Below the pieces are notes generated by a model. That model did no database searches. It was not told the origin of the DNA and was given only the letters and a program-made list of their open reading frames with translations. Both the position numbers and the translations under genes were made by a program. From Streptomyces sp. DH12 (GTDB taxonomy: Bacteria > Actinomycetota > Actinomycetes > Streptomycetales > Streptomycetaceae): 56,852 bases of DNA. The stretch is taken from the NCBI RefSeq assembly GCF_020873895.1, contig NZ_JAHWGT010000043.1, forward strand, positions 1 to 56,852, read 5' to 3'. Below are positions 8,422 to 15,334 of this stretch, in pieces (the first letter of the stretch is position 1; every line of letters starts with the position of its first letter).

Positions 8422-9678
8422 GTGACACAGCTTCCGGGCCTCCTCGACACCGAGGCGATCCGCAAGGACTTCCCGATCCTCGACCGGGTGCTCCACGACG
8501 GCAAGAAGCTCGTGTACCTGGACAACGCGGCGACCTCGCAGACGCCGCGCCAGGTCATCGACGTGCTCAGCGAGTACTACGAGCAGCACAACGCCAACGT
8601 CCACCGCGGCGTGCACGTCCTCGCCGAGGAGGCCACGGAGCTGTACGAGGGCGCCCGCGACAAGGTCGCCGCCTTCATCAACGCGCCCAGCCGCGACGAG
8701 GTCATCTTCACGAAGAACGCCTCGGAGTCGCTGAACCTCGTCGCGAACATGCTGGGCTGGGCGGACGAGCCCTACCGGGTGGACTCCGACACCGAGGTCG
8801 TCATCACGGAGATGGAGCACCACTCCAACATCGTCCCGTGGCAGCTGCTCGCGCAGCGCACGGGCGCGAAGCTGAAGTGGTTCGGGCTGACCGACGACGG
8901 CCGGCTCGACCTCTCCCGCATCGACGAGGTCATCACCCCGAAGACGAAGATCGTCTCCTTCGTGCTGGTCTCCAACATCCTCGGCACGTTCAACCCGGTC
9001 GAGGCGATCGTGCGCCGCGCCCAGGAGGTCGGCGCGCTCGTCCTCATCGACGCGTCGCAGGCCGCCCCGCACATGGTGCTGGACGTGCAGGCCCTCCAGG
9101 CCGACTTCGTGGCCTTCACCGGCCACAAGATGTGCGGTCCGACGGGCATCGGCGTCCTGTGGGGCCGCCAGGAGCTGCTGGAGGACCTCCCGCCGTTCCT
9201 CGGCGGCGGCGAGATGATCGAGACCGTCTCGATGAGCTCGTCGACGTACGCCCCCGCGCCGCACAAGTTCGAGGCCGGTACGCCGCCGATCGCCCAGGCC
9301 GTGGGCCTCGGCGCGGCGGTGGACTACCTCTCCGCGATCGGCATGGACCGGATCGCCGCTCACGAGCACGCGCTCACCGAGTACGCGATCCGGCGCCTGC
9401 GGGACGTCCCCGACCTGCGGATCATCGGCCCCACCACGGCCGAGGACCGCGGCGCGGCGATCTCCTTCACCCTCGGTGACATCCACCCGCACGACGTGGG
9501 CCAGGTCCTCGACGAGCAGGGCATCGCGGTCCGCGTCGGCCACCACTGCGCGCGGCCCGTCTGCCTGCGGTACGGAATTCCCGCGACCACGCGAGCGTCG
9601 TTCTATCTGTACTCCACGCCGGCCGAGGTCGACGCCCTGGTGGACGGTCTGGAGCACGTCCGCAATTTCTTCGGATGA
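8422..9678 (+). CDS. sufS: SufS, group II cysteine desulfurase
   Basis: 418 residues, GTG start preceded by GAAAGGGG. This PLP enzyme supplies sulfur from cysteine. The Schiff-base lysine lies in AFTGHKMCGPTGIG, and the catalytic cysteine in RVGHHCARPVC near the C-terminus. The N-terminal YLDNAATSQTP motif and the HHSNIVPW motif are conserved. It is followed 11 bp later by sufU, its sulfur acceptor. Confidence 0.97.
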   Translation: MTQLPGLLDTEAIRKDFPILDRVLHDGKKLVYLDNAATSQTPRQVIDVLSEYYEQHNANVHRGVHVLAEEATELYEGARDKVAAFINAPSRDEVIFTKNASESLNLVANMLGWADEPYRVDSDTEVVITEMEHHSNIVPWQLLAQRTGAKLKWFGLTDDGRLDLSRIDEVITPKTKIVSFVLVSNILGTFNPVEAIVRRAQEVGALVLIDASQAAPHMVLDVQALQADFVAFTGHKMCGPTGIGVLWGRQELLEDLPPFLGGGEMIETVSMSSSTYAPAPHKFEAGTPPIAQAVGLGAAVDYLSAIGMDRIAAHEHALTEYAIRRLRDVPDLRIIGPTTAEDRGAAISFTLGDIHPHDVGQVLDEQGIAVRVGHHCARPVCLRYGIPATTRASFYLYSTPAEVDALVDGLEHVRNFFG

Positions 9679-9689
9679 GGGGCTGACGC

Positions 9690-10163
9690 GTGAAGCTGGA
9701 TTCGATGTACCAGGACGTCATCCTGGACCACTACAAGCACCCGCACGGGCGGGGCTTGCGGGACGGCGACGCCGAGGTGCACCACGTCAACCCGACGTGT
9801 GGTGACGAGATCACGCTGCGTGTGAAGTACGACGGCTCCCGCGTCGCGGACGTCTCGTACGAGGGCCAGGGCTGCTCCATCAGCCAGGCGTCCGCCTCCG
9901 TGCTGAACGAGCTGCTCGTCGGCAAGGAGCTGGAGGAGGCGCAGCGGATCCAGGGCACGTTCCTGGAGCTGATGCAGTCGAAGGGCCGGTTGGAGCCGGA
10001 CGAGGCGATGGAGGAGCTGCTGGAGGACGCCGTCGCGTTCGCCGGCGTCTCCAAGTACCCGGCCCGGGTGAAGTGCGCGCTGCTGAGCTGGATGGCGTGG
10101 AAGGACGCGACCGCCCAGGCACTGGACGGCGAGCCCGCGAAGGCGGAGGAAAAGACGGCATGA
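9690..10163 (+). CDS. sufU: SufU, zinc-dependent sulfur transfer protein
   Basis: 157 residues, GTG start. SufU-type IscU fold with conserved cysteines in NPTCGDEITL, GQGCSISQASAS and VKCALLSWMAWK, which bind zinc and accept the SufS persulfide. The C-terminal ~20 residues are a charged tail. It overlaps the next gene by an ATGA. Confidence 0.96.
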   Translation: MKLDSMYQDVILDHYKHPHGRGLRDGDAEVHHVNPTCGDEITLRVKYDGSRVADVSYEGQGCSISQASASVLNELLVGKELEEAQRIQGTFLELMQSKGRLEPDEAMEELLEDAVAFAGVSKYPARVKCALLSWMAWKDATAQALDGEPAKAEEKTA

Positions 10164-10498
10164 GCGAGAACGAGACGGCGACGATGAAGCCCGCCTCCGA
10201 GGACGAGGTCCGCGAGGCGCTGTACGACGTGGTCGACCCCGAGCTGGGGATCGACGTGGTCAACCTCGGCCTCATCTACGGCATCCACGTCGACGACTCC
10301 AACGTCGCCACGCTGGACATGACGCTCACCTCGGCGGCGTGCCCGCTGACGGACGTCATCGAGGACCAGGCGAAGGCGGCGACCGACGGGATCGTCAACG
10401 AGCTGAAGATCAACTGGGTCTGGATGCCCCCGTGGGGCCCGGACAAGATCACGGACGACGGGCGCGAGCAGCTGCGGGCGCTCGGCTTCAACGTCTGA
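10160..10498 (+). CDS. sufT: SufT-like MIP18 family protein (DUF59)
   Basis: 112 residues. It shows the MIP18/DUF59 signature DPELGIDVVNLGLIYGI and the TSAACPL motif with the single conserved cysteine. Relatives help mature Fe-S proteins as carrier or targeting factors. It is the last gene of the operon, translationally coupled to sufU and followed within 35 bp by a strong terminator. Confidence 0.92.
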   Translation: MSENETATMKPASEDEVREALYDVVDPELGIDVVNLGLIYGIHVDDSNVATLDMTLTSAACPLTDVIEDQAKAATDGIVNELKINWVWMPPWGPDKITDDGREQLRALGFNV

Positions 10499-10528
10499 CA
10501 CGGCGCGACCCGGACCCCGTCCGGGGCG

Positions 10529-10567
10529 ACGGCCGTGCCCGCCGGTGACGCCGGCGGGCACGGCCGT
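10529..10567 (+). terminator. Terminator of the suf operon
   Basis: Perfect 17-bp arms (ACGGCCGTGCCCGCCGG and its complement) with a 5-nt loop, followed by TTC, begin 30 bp after the sufT stop. Confidence 0.9.
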
Positions 10568-10745
10568 TTCGCGTACCGGCCTCCCGCCGTGGATCCCGCG
10601 CCCGGCGCCCCGCGCGGCGGCGGATCGTTTACTCGCACCCCCTACGGGTGACAGCGCGCGTATCCCCGCGGCGGGTGGGGCAGCCACGGAGCGGCCCGTC
10701 CCGCCACGGGACGGGGCCTCGACCACTTCGTGAAAGGGAGTCCCC

Positions 10746-10952
10746 GTGCGCCGTCTCGCCACCGTCCTCGCCGCCACCGTCACCGTCCTCGGAGCCTTCG
10801 GGGTCCTCGCGCCCTCGGCCGGCGCCGTCGTCGACCCGTTGGCTGCCGTCCAGTGCCTGGCGGGCACCCCCGCGGACATCGCCGGGCTCGTCGACCCGTC
10901 GGCCCCCGGCGTCCCGACGGAGATCCCCGCCACGGGCTGCCTCGCCCCGTGA
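10746..10952 (+). CDS. Small secreted protein with two cysteines
   Basis: 68 residues, GTG start with GAAAGGGAG 6 bp upstream. Residues 1-27 form a signal peptide (MRRLATVLAATVTVLGAFGV, then APSAGA). The mature peptide of about 40 residues has two cysteines (QCLAG and GCLAP), probably one disulfide, and is Pro/Ala-rich. It stands alone between the suf terminator and dapD. I do not recognise a function. The good ribosome site and signal peptide argue that it is real. Confidence 0.7.
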   Translation: MRRLATVLAATVTVLGAFGVLAPSAGAVVDPLAAVQCLAGTPADIAGLVDPSAPGVPTEIPATGCLAP

Positions 10953-11050
10953 GCCGGCGGCGGCGGCCCGTCCGCACGGCACCACCCCCGGGCCGCCGCC
11001 CCGCCCCGCGTCCCATACGCGCCGCCCTCCGCCGCGTACCGCCCCCACCA

Positions 11051-11150
11051 CCGCCCGCCCCGTACGGCAGTGCCCCCGCCCGCCGCGTACGGCAGTGCCC
11101 CCGCCCGCCCCGTAGGGCAGTGCCCCCGCCCGCCCCGTACGGCAGTGTCC
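11051..11150. repeat. 25-bp tandem repeat, four copies
   Basis: Four exact-length 25-bp units run head to tail; the 3' half of each is a GTACGGCAGTG block within CCGCCC sequence. Copies differ at one or two positions. A decayed fifth copy (CCGTACCGCGGTGCCTCC) follows to about 11178. The array fills most of the 332-bp gap between the small secreted gene and dapD. There are no spacers, so it is not CRISPR. Confidence 0.85.
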
Positions 11151-11284
11151 CCGCGCGACCCCGTACCGCGGTGCCTCCACCGTCCCCCACCGCGCGGCCA
11201 GGCTTCCGTCCGGTGCTGTGGGGCGGTGGCTCGCCCGGTGAGACCGGTTAGCACGTCGGCGGGGCGGCCGGTTAGGTTCGGGGC

Positions 11285-12268
11285 ATGACTTCTGCACCTC
11301 GTACCACCGGAGCCGTCGCGGCCGGTCTCGCCACCATCGCCGGCGACGGCACCGTCCTCGACACCTGGTTCCCCGCGCCCGAGCTGTCCGAGGCCGCCGG
11401 GCCCGCCGGGACCGAGCGACTCACCCCCGACCAGGCCGTCGACCTCCTCGGGGAGGGCGCCGCCCGCGCCGTCGGCGTCGACGCCCGCCGCGGCGTCGAG
11501 GTCGTCGCCGTGCGCACCACCATCGCCTCGCTGGACGAGAAGCCCCTCGACGCGCACGACGCCTACCTGCGCCTGCACCTGCTCAGCCACCGGCTCGTCC
11601 GGCCGCACGGGCAGAACCTCGACGGCGTCTTCGGGCTCCTCGCCAACGTCGCATGGACGAGCCTCGGCCCCGTCGCCGTCGACGACCTGGAGAGGGTCCG
11701 CCTCAACGCCCGCGCCGAGGGGCTGCACCTCCAGGTGACCAGCGTCGACAAGTTCCCCCGCATGACCGACTACGTCGCGCCGAAGGGCGTGCGCATCGCC
11801 GACGCGGACCGCGTGCGGCTCGGCGCGCACCTCGCGGCCGGCACCACCGTCATGCACGAGGGCTTCGTCAACTTCAACGCCGGCACGCTCGGCACCTCCA
11901 TGGTCGAGGGCCGCATCTCCGCGGGCGTCGTCATCGGCGACGGCTCCGACATCGGTGGCGGCGCCTCCACGATGGGCACCCTCTCCGGCGGCGGCAACGT
12001 CGTCATCTCCGTCGGCGAGCGCTGCCTCATCGGCGCCGAGGCGGGCGTGGGCATCGCGCTGGGCGACGAGTGCGTCGTCGAGGCCGGGCTGTACATCACG
12101 GCCGGCACGCGCGTCACCCTGCCGGACGGGCAGGTCGTCAAGGCCCGCGAGCTGTCGGGCGCGTCGAACATCCTCTTCCGCCGCAACTCGGTCACCGGCA
12201 CCGTCGAGGCCCGCCCCAACAACGCCGTCTGGGGCGGCCTCAACGACGTCCTGCACAGCCACAACTGA
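11285..12268 (+). CDS. dapD: Tetrahydrodipicolinate N-succinyltransferase
   Basis: 327 residues. DapD transfers succinate from succinyl-CoA to tetrahydrodipicolinate in lysine and diaminopimelate synthesis. The actinobacterial form is recognised by its N-terminal domain and the left-handed beta-helix hexapeptide region at about 165-290 ([30 protein letters not shown]), with the substrate-loop sequence [13 protein letters not shown]. It is complete at both ends. An in-window dapA paralogue lies 300 bp downstream on the other strand. Confidence 0.96.
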   Translation: MTSAPRTTGAVAAGLATIAGDGTVLDTWFPAPELSEAAGPAGTERLTPDQAVDLLGEGAARAVGVDARRGVEVVAVRTTIASLDEKPLDAHDAYLRLHLLSHRLVRPHGQNLDGVFGLLANVAWTSLGPVAVDDLERVRLNARAEGLHLQVTSVDKFPRMTDYVAPKGVRIADADRVRLGAHLAAGTTVMHEGFVNFNAGTLGTSMVEGRISAGVVIGDGSDIGGGASTMGTLSGGGNVVISVGERCLIGAEAGVGIALGDECVVEAGLYITAGTRVTLPDGQVVKARELSGASNILFRRNSVTGTVEARPNNAVWGGLNDVLHSHN

Positions 12269-12283
12269 CCCCGCCCGTCACCG

Positions 12284-12350
12284 TTCGTGTGACTCCGCGT
12301 GACCTCGGACCGTCCGGGCCGATTAACAGGTGGACGCAGGGTCACACGAA
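12284..12350. repeat. 10-bp inverted repeat upstream of small secreted gene
   Basis: TTCGTGTGAC (12284-12293) and GTCACACGAA (12341-12350) are perfect inverted copies 47 bp apart, followed by the secreted gene at 12372. They could be half-sites for a regulator acting over a loop, or chance. Confidence 0.4.
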
Positions 12351-12371
12351 ACGGCAAGGCGAGGAACGTAC

Positions 12372-12581
12372 ATGAAGATCACCAGGACGCTCGTGCTCAC
12401 CGGAGTGCTCGCGCTGGCCGGGGCGTTCTCCGTCGGGGTCGCGCACGCGGACGAGGTCAACGACCGCGCGCACAACGGCCCCCGGGTCGCGCTGATCAAC
12501 GCCGGGCAGATCGACGACCCGATGGAGGACGTGCTGGAGCACGTGGCGGTCCTCGGCCGGAACGTCGTCAACGGCAGCTGA
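12372..12581 (+). CDS. Small secreted acidic protein
   Basis: 69 residues. The signal peptide is clear (MKITRTLVLTGVLALAGAF, then VGVAHA before DEV). The mature ~43 residues are acidic, have no cysteine and contain LINAGQIDDPMEDVLEHV, a motif I recall from small exported Streptomyces proteins of unknown role. AGGCGAGG lies upstream. Its last 14 bp overlap the 3' end of the convergent dapA-like gene. Confidence 0.75.
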   Translation: MKITRTLVLTGVLALAGAFSVGVAHADEVNDRAHNGPRVALINAGQIDDPMEDVLEHVAVLGRNVVNGS

Positions 12582-13461
12582 CCAGCTCCTCGTACGCCCG
12601 CCGCAGCCCGTCGACCGCCTCGCGGTCGGCGGGCTGCAGCGGTTCCCGGAGCGGGCCCGCGTCCAGCAGGGCCTTGGCCGTCACGGCACCCGGCAGCCCC
12701 GACGCCATCATCAGCTCCGTCAGCGGCAGCAGCCGCCGGTGCAGGCGGGCCGCCCCGGCCGTGTCGCCGGCGTCGAACGCGTCCAGCACCGCCCGCACCG
12801 GCCCGGGTGCCACGTTCGCCACGGTGCTGACGCAGCCGGCGCCGCCGATCGCGTACAGCGGCAGGTTCAGTTCGTCGCACCCCGAGTAGAGGGCGAGGGG
12901 CGTGCGGGAGAGCATCCTCGCCGCGCCCGCCAGGTCGTAGGAGCAGTCCTTCACGGCGACGATCCGCGGGTGGTCGGCGAGCCGCAGCACCGTCTCCGGC
13001 TCGATCCGCACCCCGGTGCGGCCCGGGATGTCGTACAGCGCCAGCGGGAGCCCCGTCGCGTCGGCGACCCGGCGGAAGTGCGCCTCCACGGCCGCCTGGG
13101 GAGGGCGGCTGAAGTACGGCGGGACGACGAGCAGGCCGTCGGCGCCGGCCGACTGCGCCTGCCGGGCCAGCTCGGCGGTGTGCGCGGTGTCCGCCGTGCC
13201 GACCCCCGCCACGAGCGCCACACCGTCCCCGACCGCCGCCCGGACCGCGCGCAGGAGCGCGGCCTTCTCGGCGTCGGAGGTGGTGGTCGACTCGCCGGTC
13301 GTGCCGTTGAGGACCAGCCCGTCGCACCCGCGGGCCACCAGGTCCGCCGCGAGCCGCGCGGCCCGGTCGAGGTCGGGCGCGTCACCGGAGGGGGTGAAGG
13401 GCGTCACCATCGCGCACAGGACGCGGCCGAAGGGAGGGGGAGTGCTGCCGTCGCGGGTCAT
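12568..13461 (-). CDS. dapA: DapA paralogue, 4-hydroxy-tetrahydrodipicolinate synthase
   Basis: 297 residues, TIM-barrel aldolase family. Active-site residues are visible: NGTTGE (about 52-57), Tyr143 in ALYDIPGRTG, Arg148, and the Schiff-base Lys171 in AVKDCS. The Arg in IPGRTG suggests it binds pyruvate and aspartate semialdehyde like genuine DapA. The two sugar-acid relatives at 24549 and 27826 lack this motif. Streptomyces often carry more than one dapA, so this may be the secondary copy. The ATG at 13461 was chosen on family length. Confidence 0.85.
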   Translation of the reverse strand: MTRDGSTPPPFGRVLCAMVTPFTPSGDAPDLDRAARLAADLVARGCDGLVLNGTTGESTTTSDAEKAALLRAVRAAVGDGVALVAGVGTADTAHTAELARQAQSAGADGLLVVPPYFSRPPQAAVEAHFRRVADATGLPLALYDIPGRTGVRIEPETVLRLADHPRIVAVKDCSYDLAGAARMLSRTPLALYSGCDELNLPLYAIGGAGCVSTVANVAPGPVRAVLDAFDAGDTAGAARLHRRLLPLTELMMASGLPGAVTAKALLDAGPLREPLQPADREAVDGLRRAYEELVSCR

Positions 13462-13605
13462 TGGGGCAGTCTGCGGGCCTCGTCCTCGTAGGTCCACTTA
13501 GTTCTGCTTCGCCTCGGAGTGAAGCGGTGCTTAAGCGTGGCATGGCGGCGGACGACACGGGTACACGGGCTGCCCGTACGCGTACAGGAAGGGAGGCGAT
13601 CCGCC

Positions 13606-13995
13606 GTGGCCGCAGAACCCTCGGTCGGCGAGCTGGTCAAGCGGGCTTCGGAGCAGCTGTCCGAGCTGGTCAGGGCCGAGCTGCGCACCGCCCAGGCCGA
13701 ACTGGCCGTCAAGGGCAAGCGGGCCGGAGTCGGTGGCGGGCTGCTCGGGGGCGCGACCGCCCTCGCCTACATCGGGCTCATGGCGCTGGCCGGGACCTGC
13801 GTGGCGCTCCTCGCGCTGGTGCTGGAGGTCTGGGCGGCCGCCCTGATCGTGACCGTCGTCCTCTTCGCCGCCGCCGGCGCCCTGGCCCTCGCGGGCCGCG
13901 CCCAGCTGCGCAGGGCCACGCCGGCCCTGCCCGAGCGGGCCATGGACGGCATCCGCTCGGACATCGACGAGATCAAGGAGACGGTCCACCGATGA
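13606..13995 (+). CDS. Holin-superfamily (DUF1469-like) membrane protein
   Basis: 129 residues, GTG start behind GGAAGGGAGG. It has an N-terminal amphipathic helix (VGELVKRASEQLSELVRAELRTAQAEL) followed by two hydrophobic segments at about 47-72 and 78-100. This is the pattern of the actinobacterial phage-holin-like family found with DUF3618 partners. It is probably an inner-membrane protein; a stress or envelope role has been suggested for relatives but is not established. It heads a three-gene coupled unit. Confidence 0.8.
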   Translation: MAAEPSVGELVKRASEQLSELVRAELRTAQAELAVKGKRAGVGGGLLGGATALAYIGLMALAGTCVALLALVLEVWAAALIVTVVLFAAAGALALAGRAQLRRATPALPERAMDGIRSDIDEIKETVHR

Positions 13996-14204
13996 CACGG
14001 CCCGACGAACTGCGCCTCGAAGCGGCGCAACGGCGCGAGGAACTGGTGGAGACGCTCGACCAGCTCGTGGCGAAGACGGACTTGCGGGCGCGGTTCGCCC
14101 GCGCGGACCACCGGCCGCTGGTGCTGGCGGCGGCGGTCGGGGTGGCGGTGGTGCTCGCCGGAGTGCTCCTCGGCCGGTCGAGGCAGGGGAAGGGACGTCG
14201 ATGA
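13992..14204 (+). CDS. DUF3618 family protein
   Basis: 70 residues. It has the family pattern of a charged N-terminal helix with RREELVETLDQLVAKTDLRARF, then one transmembrane segment (LVLAAAVGVAVVLAGVLLG) and a basic tail. The ATG overlaps the previous TGA (ATGA) and its own TGA overlaps the next ATG. Function is unknown; it is expected to form a membrane complex with its neighbours. Confidence 0.8.
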   Translation: MTRPDELRLEAAQRREELVETLDQLVAKTDLRARFARADHRPLVLAAAVGVAVVLAGVLLGRSRQGKGRR

Positions 14205-14515
14205 GGGGACGGAAGGGCATGCGGGTGACGACGAAGAAGGCGAAGCGGAAGCAGAAGTTGATGTACCGGCCCGTCGGGCTGCTGCTGGGGCTCGCGGGCG
14301 GTGCCATCGCGAGCTCGCTGTTCGGCAAGGCGTGGGCGGCCGTCGGGCGGGGCAGCGACGCTCCCGACGCGCTGGACGAGGACCGCTCCTGGCGGGAGGT
14401 CCTGATCGCCGCCGCCCTCCAGGGGGCCATCTTCGCGGCGGTCCGGGCGGCCGTGGACCGCGGCGGTGCGACCGGGGTGCGACGGCTCACCGGGACGTGG
14501 CCCTCCGACCATTGA
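14201..14515 (+). CDS. DUF4235 family membrane protein
   Basis: 104 residues. It has a strongly basic N-terminus (TKKAKRKQK), a Gly-rich hydrophobic stretch (GLLLGLAGGAIASSLF) and a second one (VLIAAALQGAIFAAVRAAVD), as in DUF4235 proteins that accompany DUF3618. It is last in the trio, directly followed by a SoxR-type promoter and a hairpin. Confidence 0.8.
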   Translation: MRGRKGMRVTTKKAKRKQKLMYRPVGLLLGLAGGAIASSLFGKAWAAVGRGSDAPDALDEDRSWREVLIAAALQGAIFAAVRAAVDRGGATGVRRLTGTWPSDH

Positions 14516-14542
14516 CCTCAAGCGCGCTTGAGCTCCCAGGAT
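14512..14542 (+). promoter_or_regulatory. SoxR-box promoter (MerR-type, 19-bp spacer)
   Basis: A -35 TTGACC (14512-14517) and -10 CAGGAT (14537-14542) are separated by 19 bp, the overlong spacing used by MerR-family activators. The spacer region carries the perfect 16-bp palindrome CTCAAGCGCGCTTGAG (14517-14532), which matches the half-sites of the E. coli soxS SoxR box. It drives the monooxygenase gene at 14599. Confidence 0.8.
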
Positions 14543-14544
14543 GG

Positions 14545-14583
14545 GACTGCCCGGCCGGACCGCAGGGGTCCGGCCGGGCAGTC
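14545..14583 (+). terminator. Hairpin terminating the DUF trio, overlapping the next promoter's start
   Basis: Perfect 17-bp arms (GACTGCCCGGCCGGACC and its complement) with a 5-nt loop. It lies immediately after the SoxR-type -10, so readthrough RNA forms the full stem, whereas RNA started at about 14549 would form a stem shortened by a few pairs in its 5' leader. Confidence 0.75.
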
Positions 14584-14598
14584 CGCCGAGGAGGCAGC

Positions 14599-15312
14599 AT
14601 GACCGCGCACGTCCTTCCGCACGCCCGTCCCGACCTGACCCGCCCCGGGGTGGGCCTCGTGAAGGCCAGTACCTGGCGCGTCGGCACACCGGAGCGGCAG
14701 CGCGCCGCCGTCGACGCCATCGCCCGCACCTGGCTCGCGCGCGAGTGGCCCGTCGAGGGACTGCTCTCGTACACCGTCCACACCGGCGCGGACGGCGACA
14801 CCCTGCTCCACTACTCGCAGTGGCGGTCCGAGGAGGACTACCAGGAGCTCGTCCGCACCGAGCGCACCGGCAGGAACGCCGAGATCGACGCCGCGGTGCC
14901 CGGCATCGAGCGCGTCGCGCTCCACTCGTACCGGCTCCACCGCAGCGCCGTGCCCGCGCCGGGCGACGACCGGGTGCCCGGGTGCGTGGTGATCGTGGAC
15001 GTCGAGTTCGACGGCCCCGACCCGGCCCGCCAGAGCGACTGGGTGAACGCCGTGTTCGAGGCGCTCGACGAGGACCCCGAGCCGCACCCGGGGGGCATCT
15101 CCGCCCACTTCCACACCGGTCTGGACGCCACCCGGGTCCTGAACTACGCCGAGTGGGAGAGCGCCGCCGCCCACGAGGAGGCCCTGGCCGCACCCGGCGA
15201 GGGCGTCGGAGGGCTCACGCCGCGGTGGAGGCGGGTACGGACCTACCCCGGACTGGTCCGCAGCCGGGTGCGCCGCTACACGCCCGCGCTCAGTCTCGTC
15301 GCGGGCGGGTAG
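14599..15312 (+). CDS. Twin ABM-domain monooxygenase, SoxR regulon member
   Basis: 237 residues. Two antibiotic-biosynthesis-monooxygenase-like ferredoxin folds are visible, about residues 15-110 (VKASTWRVGTPERQ, then LLHYSQWRSEEDYQELVR) and 125-225 (VVIVDVEFDGPDPARQ, then RVLNYAEWESAAAHEEAL). ABM enzymes oxidise aromatic or quinone substrates, often without cofactor. From promoter and neighbourhood I take it as the counterpart of the S. coelicolor SoxR target monooxygenase (SCO1909 as I recall). Likely role: processing or detoxifying redox-active metabolites. Ribosome site GAGGAGG. Confidence 0.85.
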   Translation: MTAHVLPHARPDLTRPGVGLVKASTWRVGTPERQRAAVDAIARTWLAREWPVEGLLSYTVHTGADGDTLLHYSQWRSEEDYQELVRTERTGRNAEIDAAVPGIERVALHSYRLHRSAVPAPGDDRVPGCVVIVDVEFDGPDPARQSDWVNAVFEALDEDPEPHPGGISAHFHTGLDATRVLNYAEWESAAAHEEALAAPGEGVGGLTPRWRRVRTYPGLVRSRVRRYTPALSLVAGG

Positions 15313-15334
15313 GGGCGGGTGGCGGCGGGGCGGG

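Noticed and set aside
11051-11178. Possible CRISPR array
   Set aside because: Units are directly adjacent with no unique spacers, and no cas genes are present.
9731-12262. 843-codon antisense frame over sufU, sufT and dapD
   Set aside because: No domain; it runs through the terminator and tandem repeat, and the sense strand is fully accounted for.
12568-13461. Assignment of the dapA paralogue to the uronate pathway
   Set aside because: It has the DapA-specific IPGRTG arginine motif and sits beside dapD, 11 kb from the pectin genes.
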